From positions 2,326,501 to 2,390,500 of the forward strand of contig OX459099.1 of assembly GCA_949775045.1 (NCBI GenBank): 64,000 bases of DNA, given 5' to 3'. The notes below the pieces were generated by a model, which made no database searches, had not been told where the DNA came from, and worked only from the letters and a program-made list of their open reading frames with translations. Made by a program: the position numbers and the translations under genes. This document shows, piece by piece, positions 52,424 to 64,000 of this stretch (its first letter is position 1; each line of letters begins with the position of its first letter). Source of the stretch: Metridium senile (Eukaryota > Cnidaria > Anthozoa > Actiniaria > Metridiidae).

Positions 52424-55400
52424 TAAAGAAAGTTCGAGTCTGCAGAAGACATTGAAATTGACAAAGCTTCAGGTAACTATTAATATACAGACTTCAACGA
52501 AAAGGGTGGCCAAGTCAGTTTGATTATATGTTCAATTGTTCTTAGCCTGTGTATTCCCCTCTTCCTCCCCTCCACCTTAGAGAGTCACTACGCAGGCTAA
52601 ATTGCACCATGTGCCCATGCACGGAATAGACAATTTCACATCAGTTCTGACCGTGTCTCTTACAAATGAAAAAAAAAAAAAACAATGTGAAAAACAGTGC
52701 TTTTGACTAACTATAGCCTCGCATACATGTGAAAACTTAATTGTGTTCCAACGTGAAGACGAGGCTAACAAGACAAGAATAGCAGATCGACATTTTTTCT
52801 ACATTTGGTTTATTGAAGTATGGAGCGTTTTGATAACTGGTCTGGACGAACTCATTCAGTCATGATCACACGACTGATAGCGAAAATTAATAGCTGAATT
52901 AAGTACTAACAACAACAATTATCTTTGCATCAACAGATCCAGAGGAAGACAAAGAAGAACATCATTCTGCACGTCGTAAGTCAGATTTTTAATAATATGA
53001 TAACTTTATTTAATCCATGCAGAGGGAGAAACATCTATTTAAGAATAATATATGCTAATATATGAAATTATAGCATTATAATATTAGTATTAATGACAGT
53101 AATATATAAAAAAATGAACATGTGAGCCGGGTTGTGTGCAAAATAATTAACGTAGAGGTAGCGAGTGTGTGTCTGAGTCTCCCCCATTTGTAGGGCACGC
53201 GTGTCCAGCTAGAAGATTGAGACGTTAAAAAAGTGAAGAAAACAAAATCATCATATCATTTACTCTTGGACCGCTTCATGTTGTTTGGGCTCCATTTCTC
53301 TACCTCACAGGAATCCTACCGTGAACACTTTCAGTTCTTTTTGTTACTTTTCTAAACCAATATCTTTTCAAAGAATAGATTAGAAAAGCGCCTAAATATA
53401 TTTAAACTCAATGCTTTATTTTTAGAAGTTTTGGAGCACTAGAATGTTCAGAAAATAATAACCTGGAAAATGTGTTCACTAGTGCCCATACCGTAATTTT
53501 ACCATTGTTTTTCAATTAAAGCTTCGGTCTCTCGTTTTGGGCGAGGTGACATGTCTGAGGAGAGCGAGAAAACACAGTGTATTCTGGAGGATGAAAACGC
53601 AAAACCTTGGAAAAAGGGAGAAACTGTTCGAGAATGGTTCAAAGAAACAGCACCAGACCAGCCAGATCTTGGTGAATTTCTAGGAAAAGCTTCGTTATTT
53701 GGTTTATTTATGTTGTACTTCTGGCTATGTGACTATCAGCACATTTGGTAAGATGGCAGTTGTTTATATTTTTAGAAAATATATTTCGATTGTATATCCG
53801 TATTCCATCCATATCGCCGCATTTATCCATGCATTCATCAATTCATTCGTTTATTCGTTCATTCATTCATTCATTCATTGGTTCATTCATTTATCCACCC
53901 ATTCACTCATCATCTATCCATTTATTCCTCACGTATTCATTTATTCATCCATTCATTGATTTATTTCTTCTTCAAATTCATCGAGTTTTCACTTATGTAT
54001 TAATACTCCAGTTTTACGTTCAATCTAGCACCGCTGTACTTTTTGACAAAAGGCGCAATTGAACAGCATCCAATTATCCTTTGTCTTAGACATTTCTTTT
54101 TGCACCCACAGGCCTAAAACAGACAAACAGTACTCAAGGGATATGTTCGTCTTCCTGTTTGCACTTCTGGTTTTCGTGGCAGTAATATTTACTGTCAAAA
54201 AGACTCCAGAAAAGTTACTAAACAGAGATCAAACAGAGGAATGGAAAGGCTGGATGCAGGTAATACTCAGTACGATTCAAATTTTTAAACAACTTTTCGT
54301 ATCTTGAAAAAAAAAAACACCGGGAAGAATAGTCACCTTCACAATTCCCTGCACCGTCTTCACAGATAGCCAGGCCTTTGCCTCAAAGCGAGACTAACAT
54401 TATAAGCTTGCAATGATAGAGACACGTGAAAAATTTTCCCGTAAGGTATTAAAAGTCCTCTATCATTGCAAGCTCAACAATAGTCTCACTTCATGCAGTA
54501 ATGCAAGCGGGTCCTGGCTATATACCTTTCAAGATGGCGCAGAGAACTGTGAAGGGGACTATTCGCTAGCTCTCATATAGTGATGATACACAACCATTCT
54601 GTTTCACAAATCACGACTGGGATTTCAAATCAATGTTGGTATTCTCACAATCTTTAGTATATGGTCTGGTTTACTAGAGCTTTTAGAACGTATAGGTATT
54701 TAACAATGGCACATTAATCACTTTAGATATCGTTTTGTTTCAGATTCAGTTTGTTTGGTATCATTACTTCGACGCACAAGAAGTCTTCAACTCGATACGA
54801 TGCTACATTGCAAGTTACGTATGGATGACAGGATTTGGTACGTAATCGACGTCACAAACTGTAACTGACATGACGTCATACAACATACACAATGCCATGA
54901 CGTCATGTTATACAGTCATGGCGTCATATAATATCAATATGACGTAATTGAGCATGGAGATTGCTATGAAGACATCTAGTCATGCATGTTTATACCATAT
55001 TCAAATGAAACAGACAAAGTAAGTATACTAAGAAATAACTTAAACGTCCACGAACTTTTAGAGCAAGATAATTAAACGTAAAAAAGCGAGCTTAAACATA
55101 AAGGACGTACACGGCTCACGGAAAATCAAGAGGATTCACGGCGTTTCGAACACGCTTATCACAGATCACGTAAATAAGAATAATCTTTCGGGTTATCACT
55201 CAAAACTCCCTTACCGCCCCTGATCAATAGCGATATAGATATTTTCTTTCCATTTTCAGGAAATTTTTCGTACTTTTGGACAAGGAAAGACTATTCCATC
55301 TTCCGTCTTCTAAAAATGATGTTTCGTCTGAATTTTTTGGTTGTCATGGTAATGGCAGTGACCAACAACGAGTTTGTTCGATACTACATATGCGCAATGC

Positions 55401-57592
55401 ATACGTACTGGTTTTTATCAGTGTATGTCATGATGGCAGTATTCAAGTCTTACAATACTGTGAGTTAAACACTTATGATTCATAAATAGAGGATATTACA
55501 TGGGCGCGCAGAAATAGCAATTTAATTTTCGAGTATTGAAATGATCTCTTATGAGTGATCGACGGGTGAGCGCAGCGAGCGAATAAGAGATTTTCAACAA
55601 GAGAAGATAAAACTTGTATCTCCAAGCGACCATGCCGTACTGAATGTGCTGTTTATTATATAATTTTATCTATGAAAATAAAATAAAACTTTTTTAACAC
55701 GAAGTTTCCGTAAAGCTAACATGGATGCTAATGACGTCATATAATATTTATACTACTAGCATTGCTTGGTAATTTATTAAATAAAAAAATCAAATATTGC
55801 ATTAAAGCATGATTCACTCACAGTCATTCACTGGATAGTGATTATTTCATATCAGATGATGAGTTAATGCGATGAAGAATTTCTGATTTTTGTTAACAGA
55901 ACAGAGCTGTTATGGCTGGAAAGTTTGCTGTTTACCTGGTCATCAATGTTCTTATATTTGACATCCCTGGTGTTTCGTACAAAGTATTTTGGCCTTTCCA
56001 GCTCATACTAAATGTTAGTGGCAAGCTGGACTATTGGGTTTATAGATCCACGTAAGTTTTGTAATCATGTTCCAATTCAGAGGGTCCTGAAGAGAGAGAG
56101 AGAAGGGGGGGGGGGGGGGGGGCGAATCCCATTTCCCAGTTTATATTTGGACCAAATCCCAGTCAAAAATCACATAATCCCATTAATTTTGCTCAAGTTT
56201 TCCATCCCATTCCCATTCTCTATTGTTTTTTTATTTGTAAATCCCAGTCCCAGTGCATCCAATCTCATTTTCCCAGTCAAAAATAAGGCCAATCCCAGCT
56301 CCCATTTTACCCCTTCATGATCAGGACCCTCAATTCAGGTTCCTTTATATTAACCGATGAATAATGATATCAAAAAGTTAACGGTCTTTCTGACTACATA
56401 CATACACACCCATCACAACTCAAAAAGACGGCCGGCCGGTTTGCCCCGCCTCAATGATGTTGATTTGGGAGGACAGATAATTCTATCGCTACCGACATAA
56501 TTTAGTTAACAACTTGACATTTCTCGAGTAAACATTATTCTTTGGAAACTTTGAATCTCGTAATATAGTTTACAGCCATGAATAAAGGTTCCATTGTGCA
56601 ATATCAATATTTGTCAGTGATTAGATTTGCACTCATTACTGAATCATTCAAGGTTATGACTTTGTGTCACCCCTCATTACTCACACTACCCCGCAGAAGA
56701 GCCTGAGTCTAGGTTTACCTTTTCTATCTATGGTTCTATCGTTCTATCGAGATTACACATGACGTAATGCCAAAGGCAAACCACAACTACTCTATGACGT
56801 AGCCTGAGTAAACGCACTAAGTGCGTCTAGTTACTTTTAGCTTCTGCCGCCTATGGCCAGAGTTCAAACACCATTCACTCTTGCACCCTAAAAATAATGG
56901 TAAAGGGGGCGAGGAGTACAAAATGTCAAAATAACATCATTGGTATTATACGTGTATTCAGATGACTAATCAAATGATGTTCTTTCAGATTGGATCACAT
57001 CGTTACATGGGTGGGGATGCTGTGTGCTTATAACTATCCTTACGTCGAACAATTCCTCCATTACCTTGACAAGAAACATGATAACTGTAGAGACAGAAGA
57101 ATAGCCAACACAATCAAAGCTGCTTCCATCTTAATTTCCATCGCGCTGTTCATACTTTGGATGTACTTTATTCTATTCCAAGAGAGGGAATACTACAAAA
57201 AAATCCACCCTTTTACGTCATGGATACCGATTCTTCTTTATATCTGGTTGCGCAATATTTTCCCATATCTACGATCAACGTATCTAAACCTGTTTTCCTG
57301 GCTGGGGAAAATCACTTTAGAGACATATCTATCTCAAATCCATATTTATATGATTGGGAACGCTCAAAAAACCTTAATATACATTCCTAGATATCCCATG
57401 CTAAATTTTATGCTCTCGACGATATTATACGTAGGGATTTCGTATGTACTTTTTCAGCATACTTTGTTTTTCAACGCGTATATTTTCCCTAAGAATATGA
57501 GAGTTGTTTGTAAGAATCTTGTCATTTTAGGTACAGCACTTGTATTTTGCTATTTATTTTCGTTTATTTTGACATTTAGTGGAGTATGGTAA
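52424..57592 (+). pseudogene. CASD1 copy 2, 5'-truncated duplicate with intact remaining exons
   Basis: Exons: 52937-52975, 53522-53747, 54112-54259, 54744-54837, 55260-55459, 55900-56051, 56989-57592, with lengths identical to copy 1 (39, 226, 148, 94, 200, 152, 604) and open frames and splice sites preserved. Only five amino-acid differences from copy 1 were noted (I/V before REWFK, I/V after SYK, N/H in FLNYL, and T/A and A/V in the last helix). The duplication starts inside the first exon of copy 1; upstream of that point this copy has an in-frame TAA and lacks the first membrane segment and any SGNH domain. An internal ATG (53551) could start a truncated multi-pass protein. Called a pseudogene because of the missing 5' end, but the frame is unbroken. 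Confidence 0.75.
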
Positions 57593-58348
57593 ATTAAAGT
57601 TCCATGCGCGTCAAAGTAATGACATCTGTAATACAGTTCCTACTTTTATGCGAACAATTGCTACTTTTTGACGTACCTCCTCTCGCGCCTCGTTCCCAGC
57701 TCGTTCCTTCACGTCTCTCCATTCTCTCTCGACCAAAATTTCATTAGATTGAACTTCAACTCGTTTCCTCGGATTTTTCGTGTAAAAGTAGGGACTGTTT
57801 TGTAGTCTAAAAGTAATAACACTAAAAACAATATAAACTACCATCTATACTTTAATGTGATTCACTAGATGTACATCATTTCATTCAAATCACAAACATA
57901 AGTAGAAAATAACAAGTGGTTTACCACGTACTGACCATAAACATGAAAAGAACAGTTATTCTTTAAACATTACTAACATTTTCAGCCTAAAATTAAAGTC
58001 TAGAATAATTATTTAATTCGCTGGTTCAGTTTTTAGTCTAGATACAGTTCTTAGTGCCAGTTATAAAACCACACTGGTATACCAAGCCTACTATATTTGT
58101 GCTAATTTTACAAGATAATAAAGGGGGCTTTCATCTTTCATTTATAGTGTATGGGGTGGGGGGGGGGGGGGGGGGGGTTACGTTCTCGGAAGCTATATAG
58201 GGGGGTGTTACAAATTGTACGTAGCTTTAGTAATAAACTGGGCAAACAAAGGGGGAGGAGGGGACATAGAGGGGGGAGGAGGGGTACAGATATTGAGATT
58301 GGGTTGTTTGTGATCAAACGTTTTACAATCGGGGATCCATCGAAGCCT

Positions 58349-58590
58349 CTACTTCTGTAGTCGAAATACCTCCATTTCAGCAACAAGGAAATTTTGACCA
58401 CCTGTTAAAAAGGTTGTCGCTGACAGACCTGCGGGTAACTTGTAAGTATGGCCAATATTGGAATAGCAACCATTGGACGACTGTGGGTTGTTGGAGATGT
58501 GCAGATCATGATTACCTCCAAAGCTTGGCCCATAGCTGTTATCACAATATATTGCATTACCAGGATTCTGGGAGATTTTCATCTGTACCA
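58349..58590 (-). pseudogene. Diverged copy of the BTB-TLDc last exon
   Basis: An open frame on the minus strand contains NAIYCDNSYGPSFGGNHDL, SNIGHTYKLPAGLSATTFL and VAEMEVFRLQK, ending at the same stop as the exon at 43378-43694. About two thirds of residues match. The upstream third of the exon (with GQYKTDYAAFLFSL) and its acceptor are missing: the sequence changes just after VQMK toward 58590. No BTB exon follows, so this is an orphan fragment. Confidence 0.85.
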
Positions 58591-58637
58591 TAGTTGTTAA
58601 CTATTATAAAACATGCATGAAAGCGAAAAACAAGTTA

Positions 58638-58640
<3 letters not shown>

Positions 58641-58704
<64 letters not shown>
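58641..58704. repeat. (TTA)n microsatellite
   Basis: About 21 uninterrupted ATT/TTA triplets. The poly-Tyr frame over it is an artefact. Confidence 0.95.
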
Positions 58705-59189
58705 GTTTATTTAAACTTCAGACTATGTTTTTACATTCTGTGAACAAATATTGCGAGCATAGATTGCCTAAGCAAATATCTGTGTGTCTAAACTTATAAA
58801 GATGTACATGATCATATCTAATAATTGTATAAACGTTTAACAATCTCACAGTTCTGTGAGATAACCCATTTCGAGGGTTGTCCAGTATTACAACTAAACT
58901 CAAGTGGTATAATATGTTTTACTAGTTGAGTCTATTGGTGAATAACCACAGGTATACCATTACAGCGTATATATTGTAACAGGGCAGGGGTAACATACAA
59001 CATTTGTGTTATAAGAGGGAAGGGGACATAATTGTTGTTAGCACAGGGATACCAGCCCTTTTGGTATAATATTCTAGCCTGTGGTTATTAAGTTGTGACT
59101 TTGAAATGTTTTGACACTGAAAATTTTTTTGGGGGCATATACTTACTAATGCTACAAGTGGAACTACTTGTACAACTAGTAAGGTTGCA

Positions 59190-60785
59190 TGGGGCTGTAC
59201 CAATCACTGCTTTTTTTCTGGGTTTCCTGTGGTTACTTACAGATCTGTTTGACCACTGTGGAGGGCCCCCAAATTGTCTTACAAGTTGTTCAAGTTGAAC
59301 TACTAGTAAGAATGGAATTCAACTGGTAGTCAAGTAGTGAATATCATTATTTTGTTCTGGGTTTCCTGTGGTTATGTACTTACAGATCTGTTTGACCACT
59401 GTGGAGGGCCCCCAAATTATCTTACAAGTTGTTCAAGTTGAACTACTAGTAAGAATGGAATTCAACTGGTAGTCAAGTAGTGAATATCATTATTTTGTTC
59501 TGGGTTTCCTGTGGTTACTTACAGATCTGTTTGACCACTGTGGAGGGCCCCCAAATTGTCTTACAAGTTGTTCAAGTTGAACTACTAGTCAGAATGGAAT
59601 TCAACTGGTAGTCAAGTAGTGAATATCATTATTTTGTTCTGGGTTTCCTGTGGTTATGTACTTACAGATCTGTTTGACTACTGTGGAGGGCCCCCAAATT
59701 GTCTTACAAGTTGTTCAAGTTGAACTACTAAAGTAAGAATGGAATTCAACTGGTAGTCAAGTAGTGAATATCATTATTTTGTTCTGGGTTTCCTGTGGTT
59801 ATGTACTTACAGATCTGTTTGACCACTGTGGAGGGCCCCCAAATTGTCTTACAAGTTGTTCAAGTTGAACTACTAGTAAGAATGGAATTCAACTGGTAGT
59901 CAAGTAGTGAATACCATTATTTTGTGCTGGGTTTCCTGTGGTTATGTACTTACAGATCTGTTTGACCACTGTGGAGGGCCCCCAAATTGTCTTACAAGTT
60001 GTTCAAGTTGAACTACTAGTAAGAATGGAATTCAACTGGTAGTCAAGTAGTGAATATCATTATTTTGTTCTGGGTTTCCTGTGGTTATGTACTTACAGAT
60101 CTGTTTGACCACTGTGGAGGGCCCCCAAATTGTCTTACAAGTTGTTCAAGTTGAACTACTAGTAAGAATGGAATTCAACTGGTAGTCAAGTAGTGAATAT
60201 CATTATTTTGTTCTGGGTTTCCTGTGGTTATGTACTTACAGATCTGTTTGACTACTGTGGAGGGCCCCCAAATTGTCTTACAAGTTGTTCAAGTTGAACT
60301 ACTAGTAAGAATGGAATTCAACTGGTAGTCAAGTAGTGAATATCATTATTTTGTTCTGGGTTTCCTGTGGTTATGTACTTACAGATCTGTTTGACCACTG
60401 TGGAGGGCCCCCAAATTGTCTTACAAGTTGTTCAAGTTGAACTACTAGTAAGAATGGAATTCAACTGGTAGTCAAGTAGTGAATATCATTATTTTGTTCT
60501 GGGTTTCCTGTGGTTATGTACTTACAGATCTGTTTGACCACTGTGGAGGGCCCCCAAATTGTCTTACAAGTTGTTCAAGTTGAACTACTAGTAAGAATGG
60601 AATTCAACTGGTAGTCAAGTGGTAAAAATGTCATTATTTTGTTTTGGGTTTCCTGTGGTTATGTGTTATCATTTTGGGAGGGTGGGAACCCTGTGTTGAG
60701 CAGCATGGGCCTGCCACCCACAACTAGTTGTTAAGTTGAACTACTAGTAAGAATGGAATTCAACTGGTAGTCAAGTAGTGAATAT
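59190..60785. repeat. Minisatellite A, period about 143 bp, about ten units
   Basis: The marker GTGGAGGGCCCCCAAATT starts at about 59259, 59401, 59540, 59683, 59828, 59971, 60114, 60257, 60400 and 60543, spacing 139-145 bp. Each unit also has CTGGGTTTCCTGTGGTTA, CTTACAGATCTGTTTGAC and an imperfect inverted pair ACTACTAGT / ACTGGTAGT around AAGAATGGAATTC. Units are nearly identical except the first and last, which are degenerate. No ORF spans it. Confidence 0.93.
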
Positions 60786-60789
60786 CATT

Positions 60790-61416
60790 ACGATATCGAT
60801 TCTCGCATCGATTCTCGCGTTCGATGTCAGTACTTGAGTATTCAAACTACAATACTCCTCATGTGTTATTGCGTCGTTCTGTAAAGACAACAACCACTAT
60901 TATTTAAAGTTCGATTCTCGCTCCCGGTGTTTCGATGTCAGTATTTGAGTACATATACTCACAAACTATTTACTTACGAATACGACCCATGTCAGTGTTA
61001 TTGCGTCGTTCTGTAAAGACAACAACCACTATTATTTAAAGTTCGATTCTCGCTGCCGGTGTTTCGATGTCAGTATTTGAGTACATATACTCACAAACTA
61101 TTTACTTACGAATACGACCCATGTCAGTGTTATTGCGTCGTTCTGTAAAGACAACAACTACTATTATTTAAAGTTCGATTCTCGCTCGCGGTGTTTCGAT
61201 GTCAGTATTTGAGTACATACTCACAAACTATTTACTTACGTAGAATATACGACTCATGTGAGTGTTATTGCGTCGTTCTGTAAAGACAACAACCACTATT
61301 ATTTAAAGTTCGATTCTCGCTCGCGGTGTTTCGATGTCAGTATTTGAGTACATACTCACAAACTATTTACTTACGTAGAATATACGACTCATTTGAGTGT
61401 TATTGCGTCGTTCTGT
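60790..61416. repeat. Minisatellite B, period about 133 bp, four to five units
   Basis: The marker TCGTTCTGTAAAGACAACAA recurs at about 60873, 61006, 61138 and 61273, with a truncated one at 61408. Units share AAGTTCGATTCTCGCT, GTGTTTCGATGTCAGTATTT and ACAAACTATTTACTTACG. It begins right where array A stops and ends by running back into A-type sequence (TAAGAATGGAATTCAACTGG) at about 61417-61445. Confidence 0.9.
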
Positions 61417-61445
61417 AAGAATGGAATTCAACTGGTAGTCAAGTT

Positions 61446-62275
61446 GTATTGAGTCTACTAGATGTCATTTTATGTGAGATTATGTGATTTTTATATGTTG
61501 TGAAACAATAGCAGGTAATTAATCAAATAAAAAGTAAGAATGTGTACTATTTAGTTGAATTGTAAGCAAGCAGATGATCATGAAGAAGCGAATAATTAGG
61601 ATTTTGAACCTATTCCCGGGACCTATTTGAATGTGGTAATATTAACATGGAAGCTTATAACCGCACAAGAAATCGAATTTAATGCACATGAACGTTATAC
61701 AACATTTTTAAATGAAGAAAGTACGACATTGCTTCGCGATCAGAGAAAAATCACTAGCTATAATTTGTTACTTAATTACTCGTTCGGTAAGAAATAACAT
61801 AAAAAGTGGGATTTTGGGTCCGTGTACCTTCCGGCCATTTGATTTTACAAAAAAGGAAAATTGATTTAATTGTGAAAATTTCAATTTTCAATTTGCCATT
61901 ACTGGAAAATAGGTCCGCTTTTCAAAATAATCAAAAATTCAATTCGTTTTTTCAATGTTTAGAAAAACCAAATCAAGAAAATGACAATTCTGACTCCACC
62001 GGGGGAGGGGTGTCGGGACAAACTTCTCATTACTTCCGGTATTCTGAAAAAATGGCGATGGAGCAGAGGATGGAGCAGAGAAAATCCTTCCATTATTAAC
62101 ATACATTTCCCCATTTTGATCATGAAAGTCCAGTAGGGCTGCATCAAGAAATTACAAACATTTGAAGTGGCTGTTTTTGCATTGTGGGTTTATTAAGCAG
62201 TAAACTTATATGAGAGACGAAAAAGTTATGCTTTCTTTAACCAAGATTTATTTTGTAGTATATTTATAGATGCAA
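61446..62275. other. Intergenic, nothing recognised
   Basis: A 97-codon frame at 61806-62099 has no recognised domain, no clear splice context and an opposing 62-codon shadow frame. I do not support it as a gene. AT-rich, no clear repeat boundaries. Confidence 0.4.
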
Positions 62276-63592
62276 CTAGACGCTCTGTGAGCGATTACTC
62301 GGGCTACTGAACAGAAGGGATTCTGAGGGATTGAAATTAATAATGTATCATACATAGATCATGCACAATACATATATAGTGGTACCTCTTTTAAGCGGTC
62401 ACCCTCTATTAGGCGATCACAATAAAAAGTCCCAAATCTATTCATATACCTATTCTATACCTGTATTCATCAGCCAACCTCTATTAAGAGGCCACTTTGG
62501 AAAGTCCCGAGGGTCACTGCTTAATAGAGGCACCACTGTATACATAGAAACTAACTGATGCAAATTCAGTTAGTCACGAGCAAACTGATCACGCTCTAAC
62601 GCAGGCATATTATACGTATAGAAACCTATCCTGAGACAAAAATAGGAAAACGTTATTATATCCAAGGAGATGACAGAGCCAGAGTTGTGTTTTATTTTAG
62701 GCATTTTAACCCACTTCGTGTTTTGATGCATTGGTTGGTAGTTTAAAACAGCATTAAAAATGTTTCATAAATTCACATAATTACACAAAGTTATCCTGAG
62801 GAACTAATAGGAAAATGTGAAGAAGGACTAAATTGGTTGATTAATGTTAACAAAATATTTGAAATGTGCACAAAAATAAACAAATAATTATTTAATTTTA
62901 GGTTATTTTAATGAGAAATGTCCTTATCCCAAATTTCATTATGTTGTTATTGAGAAAATGAAAACTAAGTCTCAGAAACATTATTATCAAGAACCTTTTG
63001 AGAAATAAACGTCACGAAAATAAAGATCGACAGTTCTTGAGGCATTTGTGTTTTTTGGGGGGGGTAATGGGCTCCTTCCTGGCTGTATGAATCTGCTCGA
63101 CATATATTTCTATGTACCGGGATGCCTGTGTTAGAAAGTGTTGACATTTCACCCCGTCCCCTCCCCCCAAAGCGCCGCTACGAAGTTAGAATGCGATCTA
63201 GAGTTCGAAAACTCGAAAGCTTCGAAAATTTGAAGTTGTTCTTGAAAATTGAACGTCAGAACAAGAAAGATAGATAGTTACTAAAGCAATTTGTGTAATT
63301 TTTGAGGCGATTTGGGCCTTTGAGAGTGGTTTTCAGACAGGCCGATTTGAATGTTTTCATGCCATGTTGACGGTGTTCGCTTTGTAGGCTTCGTGAAGGA
63401 AGTCACGTTCTCTGACATTATGAAGAACAAAAATAGCTCATTAATCGAAATAAACTCAAGATTTCTGTTTGTAAGTGCTTGATAATATGCCGTAGCGAAT
63501 GCAATTCTGCTGGCACATCTTCTGTTTTGTGCTAGAAAGGACTTCGCTATTAACGGCGGATCATTCCGGCCAAGATATCCTCGTCTTTATAG
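62276..63592 (-). mobile_element. Helitron-like non-autonomous element, copy 2 (inverted relative to copy 1)
   Basis: On the minus strand the 3' end reads hairpin CGCTCACAGAGCG, T, CTAG, then TT. It matches copy 1 (22886-24028) along its length, including the CACGTTCTCTGACATTATG stretch (near 63405-63422) and the CCGCCGTTA block. It carries a pogo-like MITE at 62377-62538 (AGTGGTACCTCT ... GGCACCACTG, with TA flanks). It has no counterpart of copy 1's 147-bp foldback. Confidence 0.5.
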
Positions 63593-64000
63593 GGAATGTG
63601 TTGCTGATCATCAGTCCAAAATATATACAGCTTTCTGAGGAATCGAGGAATCGAGGAATCGGAGTTAAACGAGTAAACGCGAGTCGATGTTCGACACTAA
63701 CAATTTACTCGTCATTTTCACAATGAATCGTCTTCACATGTTATCCAAAATAATGCAACGCCAATCATCGTCAGTCTCGTCAATCATATCAAAAATAAAA
63801 ACAAGTTTTCATTTCAATCGATATTTATTCGTTCGTATTAACCTTCGGTCAGCGATCGTTGCCCATGCGCTGTCATGCCCTACTAGGAACGCCTGGGACC
63901 TGACCCTCCAATTTGAGGACCACGACAAAGATTAATACGACGACGACGACGAAGAACCGTTTGCATTTTTAGACTCGAGCTACCACAGGTAGCCCGAGTA
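63593..64000. other. Right edge, nothing recognised
   Basis: A 63687-63935 frame (82 codons) has no recognisable domain. CGACGACGACGACGAAG near 63939 is a short triplet run. The window ends in CTACCACAGGTAGCCCGAG, again a CACAGG-type motif; a boundary cannot be defined at the edge. Confidence 0.35.

Larger units (their letters stand above)
52424..58590. repeat. Segmental duplication, right copy
   Basis: About 6.2 kb, direct orientation, offset about 15.3-15.5 kb from the left copy. Contains CASD1 copy 2 and the 3' TLDc exon. CASD1 exons and introns are very similar to the left copy; the TLDc end is more diverged. An extra insertion at about 56100-56330 starts near GAGGGTCCTGAAG with a G-run and ends TCAGGACCCTC (inverted ends), inside the last intron. 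Confidence 0.9.

Noticed and set aside
59190..61416. CRISPR-like array
   Set aside because: Whole units repeat at 143 or 133 bp with no unique spacers, and the setting is an animal genome.

Overview
This window is AT-rich DNA from an animal. Genes are split by GT-AG introns, the proteins belong to metazoan families, and most of the remaining sequence is transposon debris. Recognisable genes are the last two coding exons of a MAP kinase kinase (MKK4/7 type), a complete DDX5/DDX17 RNA helicase, a complete LAMTOR2, a complete NOL12, most of a CASD1 sialic-acid O-acetyltransferase, a BTB(T1)-TLDc protein and a second, 5'-truncated CASD1 copy. The BTB-TLDc architecture and the wealth of Harbinger, mariner/pogo-like and 9-bp-TSD MITEs suggest an early-branching invertebrate such as a cnidarian or sponge; that is inference and the species cannot be named.

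Layout: 101-473 MAP2K 3' end (+); 474-5583 repeats; 5584-14641 DDX5/17 (-, 14 coding exons, 686 aa); 14642-16705 intergenic with three small elements; 16706-19298 LAMTOR2 (-, 4 exons, 125 aa), head-to-head across about 390 bp with NOL12 (+, 19688-22520, 6 exons, 187 aa); 22521-25691 repeats; 25692-31848 a PIF/Harbinger element with a frameshifted transposase and an accessory gene split by a 3.2 kb nested element; 31849-36791 nested foldback elements; 36792-42079 CASD1 copy 1 (+), tail-to-tail with a BTB-TLDc gene (-, 43378-46552) whose coding exon is broken by a 170-bp TA-target MITE; 46553-52423 a 4 kb inverted-repeat element and a LINE 3' relic; 52424-57592 CASD1 copy 2 (+) followed by a diverged TLDc exon copy (58349-58590, -); 58591-61416 microsatellite and two minisatellite arrays; 61417-64000 repeats including an inverted copy of the 22.9-24.0 kb element.

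The host genes are housekeeping or signalling genes with no shared pathway visible from their arrangement. The most informative features are structural. Several insertions are dated or proven by an empty site, either in a paralogous copy, in the opposite arm of a palindrome, or by restoration of a reading frame. The CASD1 duplication is a mosaic: its coding part is nearly identical between copies while the linked TLDc exon is clearly more diverged. A 242-bp foldback carries tRNA-like Pol III box motifs at its centre. No new gene system (defence, secretion, biosynthesis) was found.
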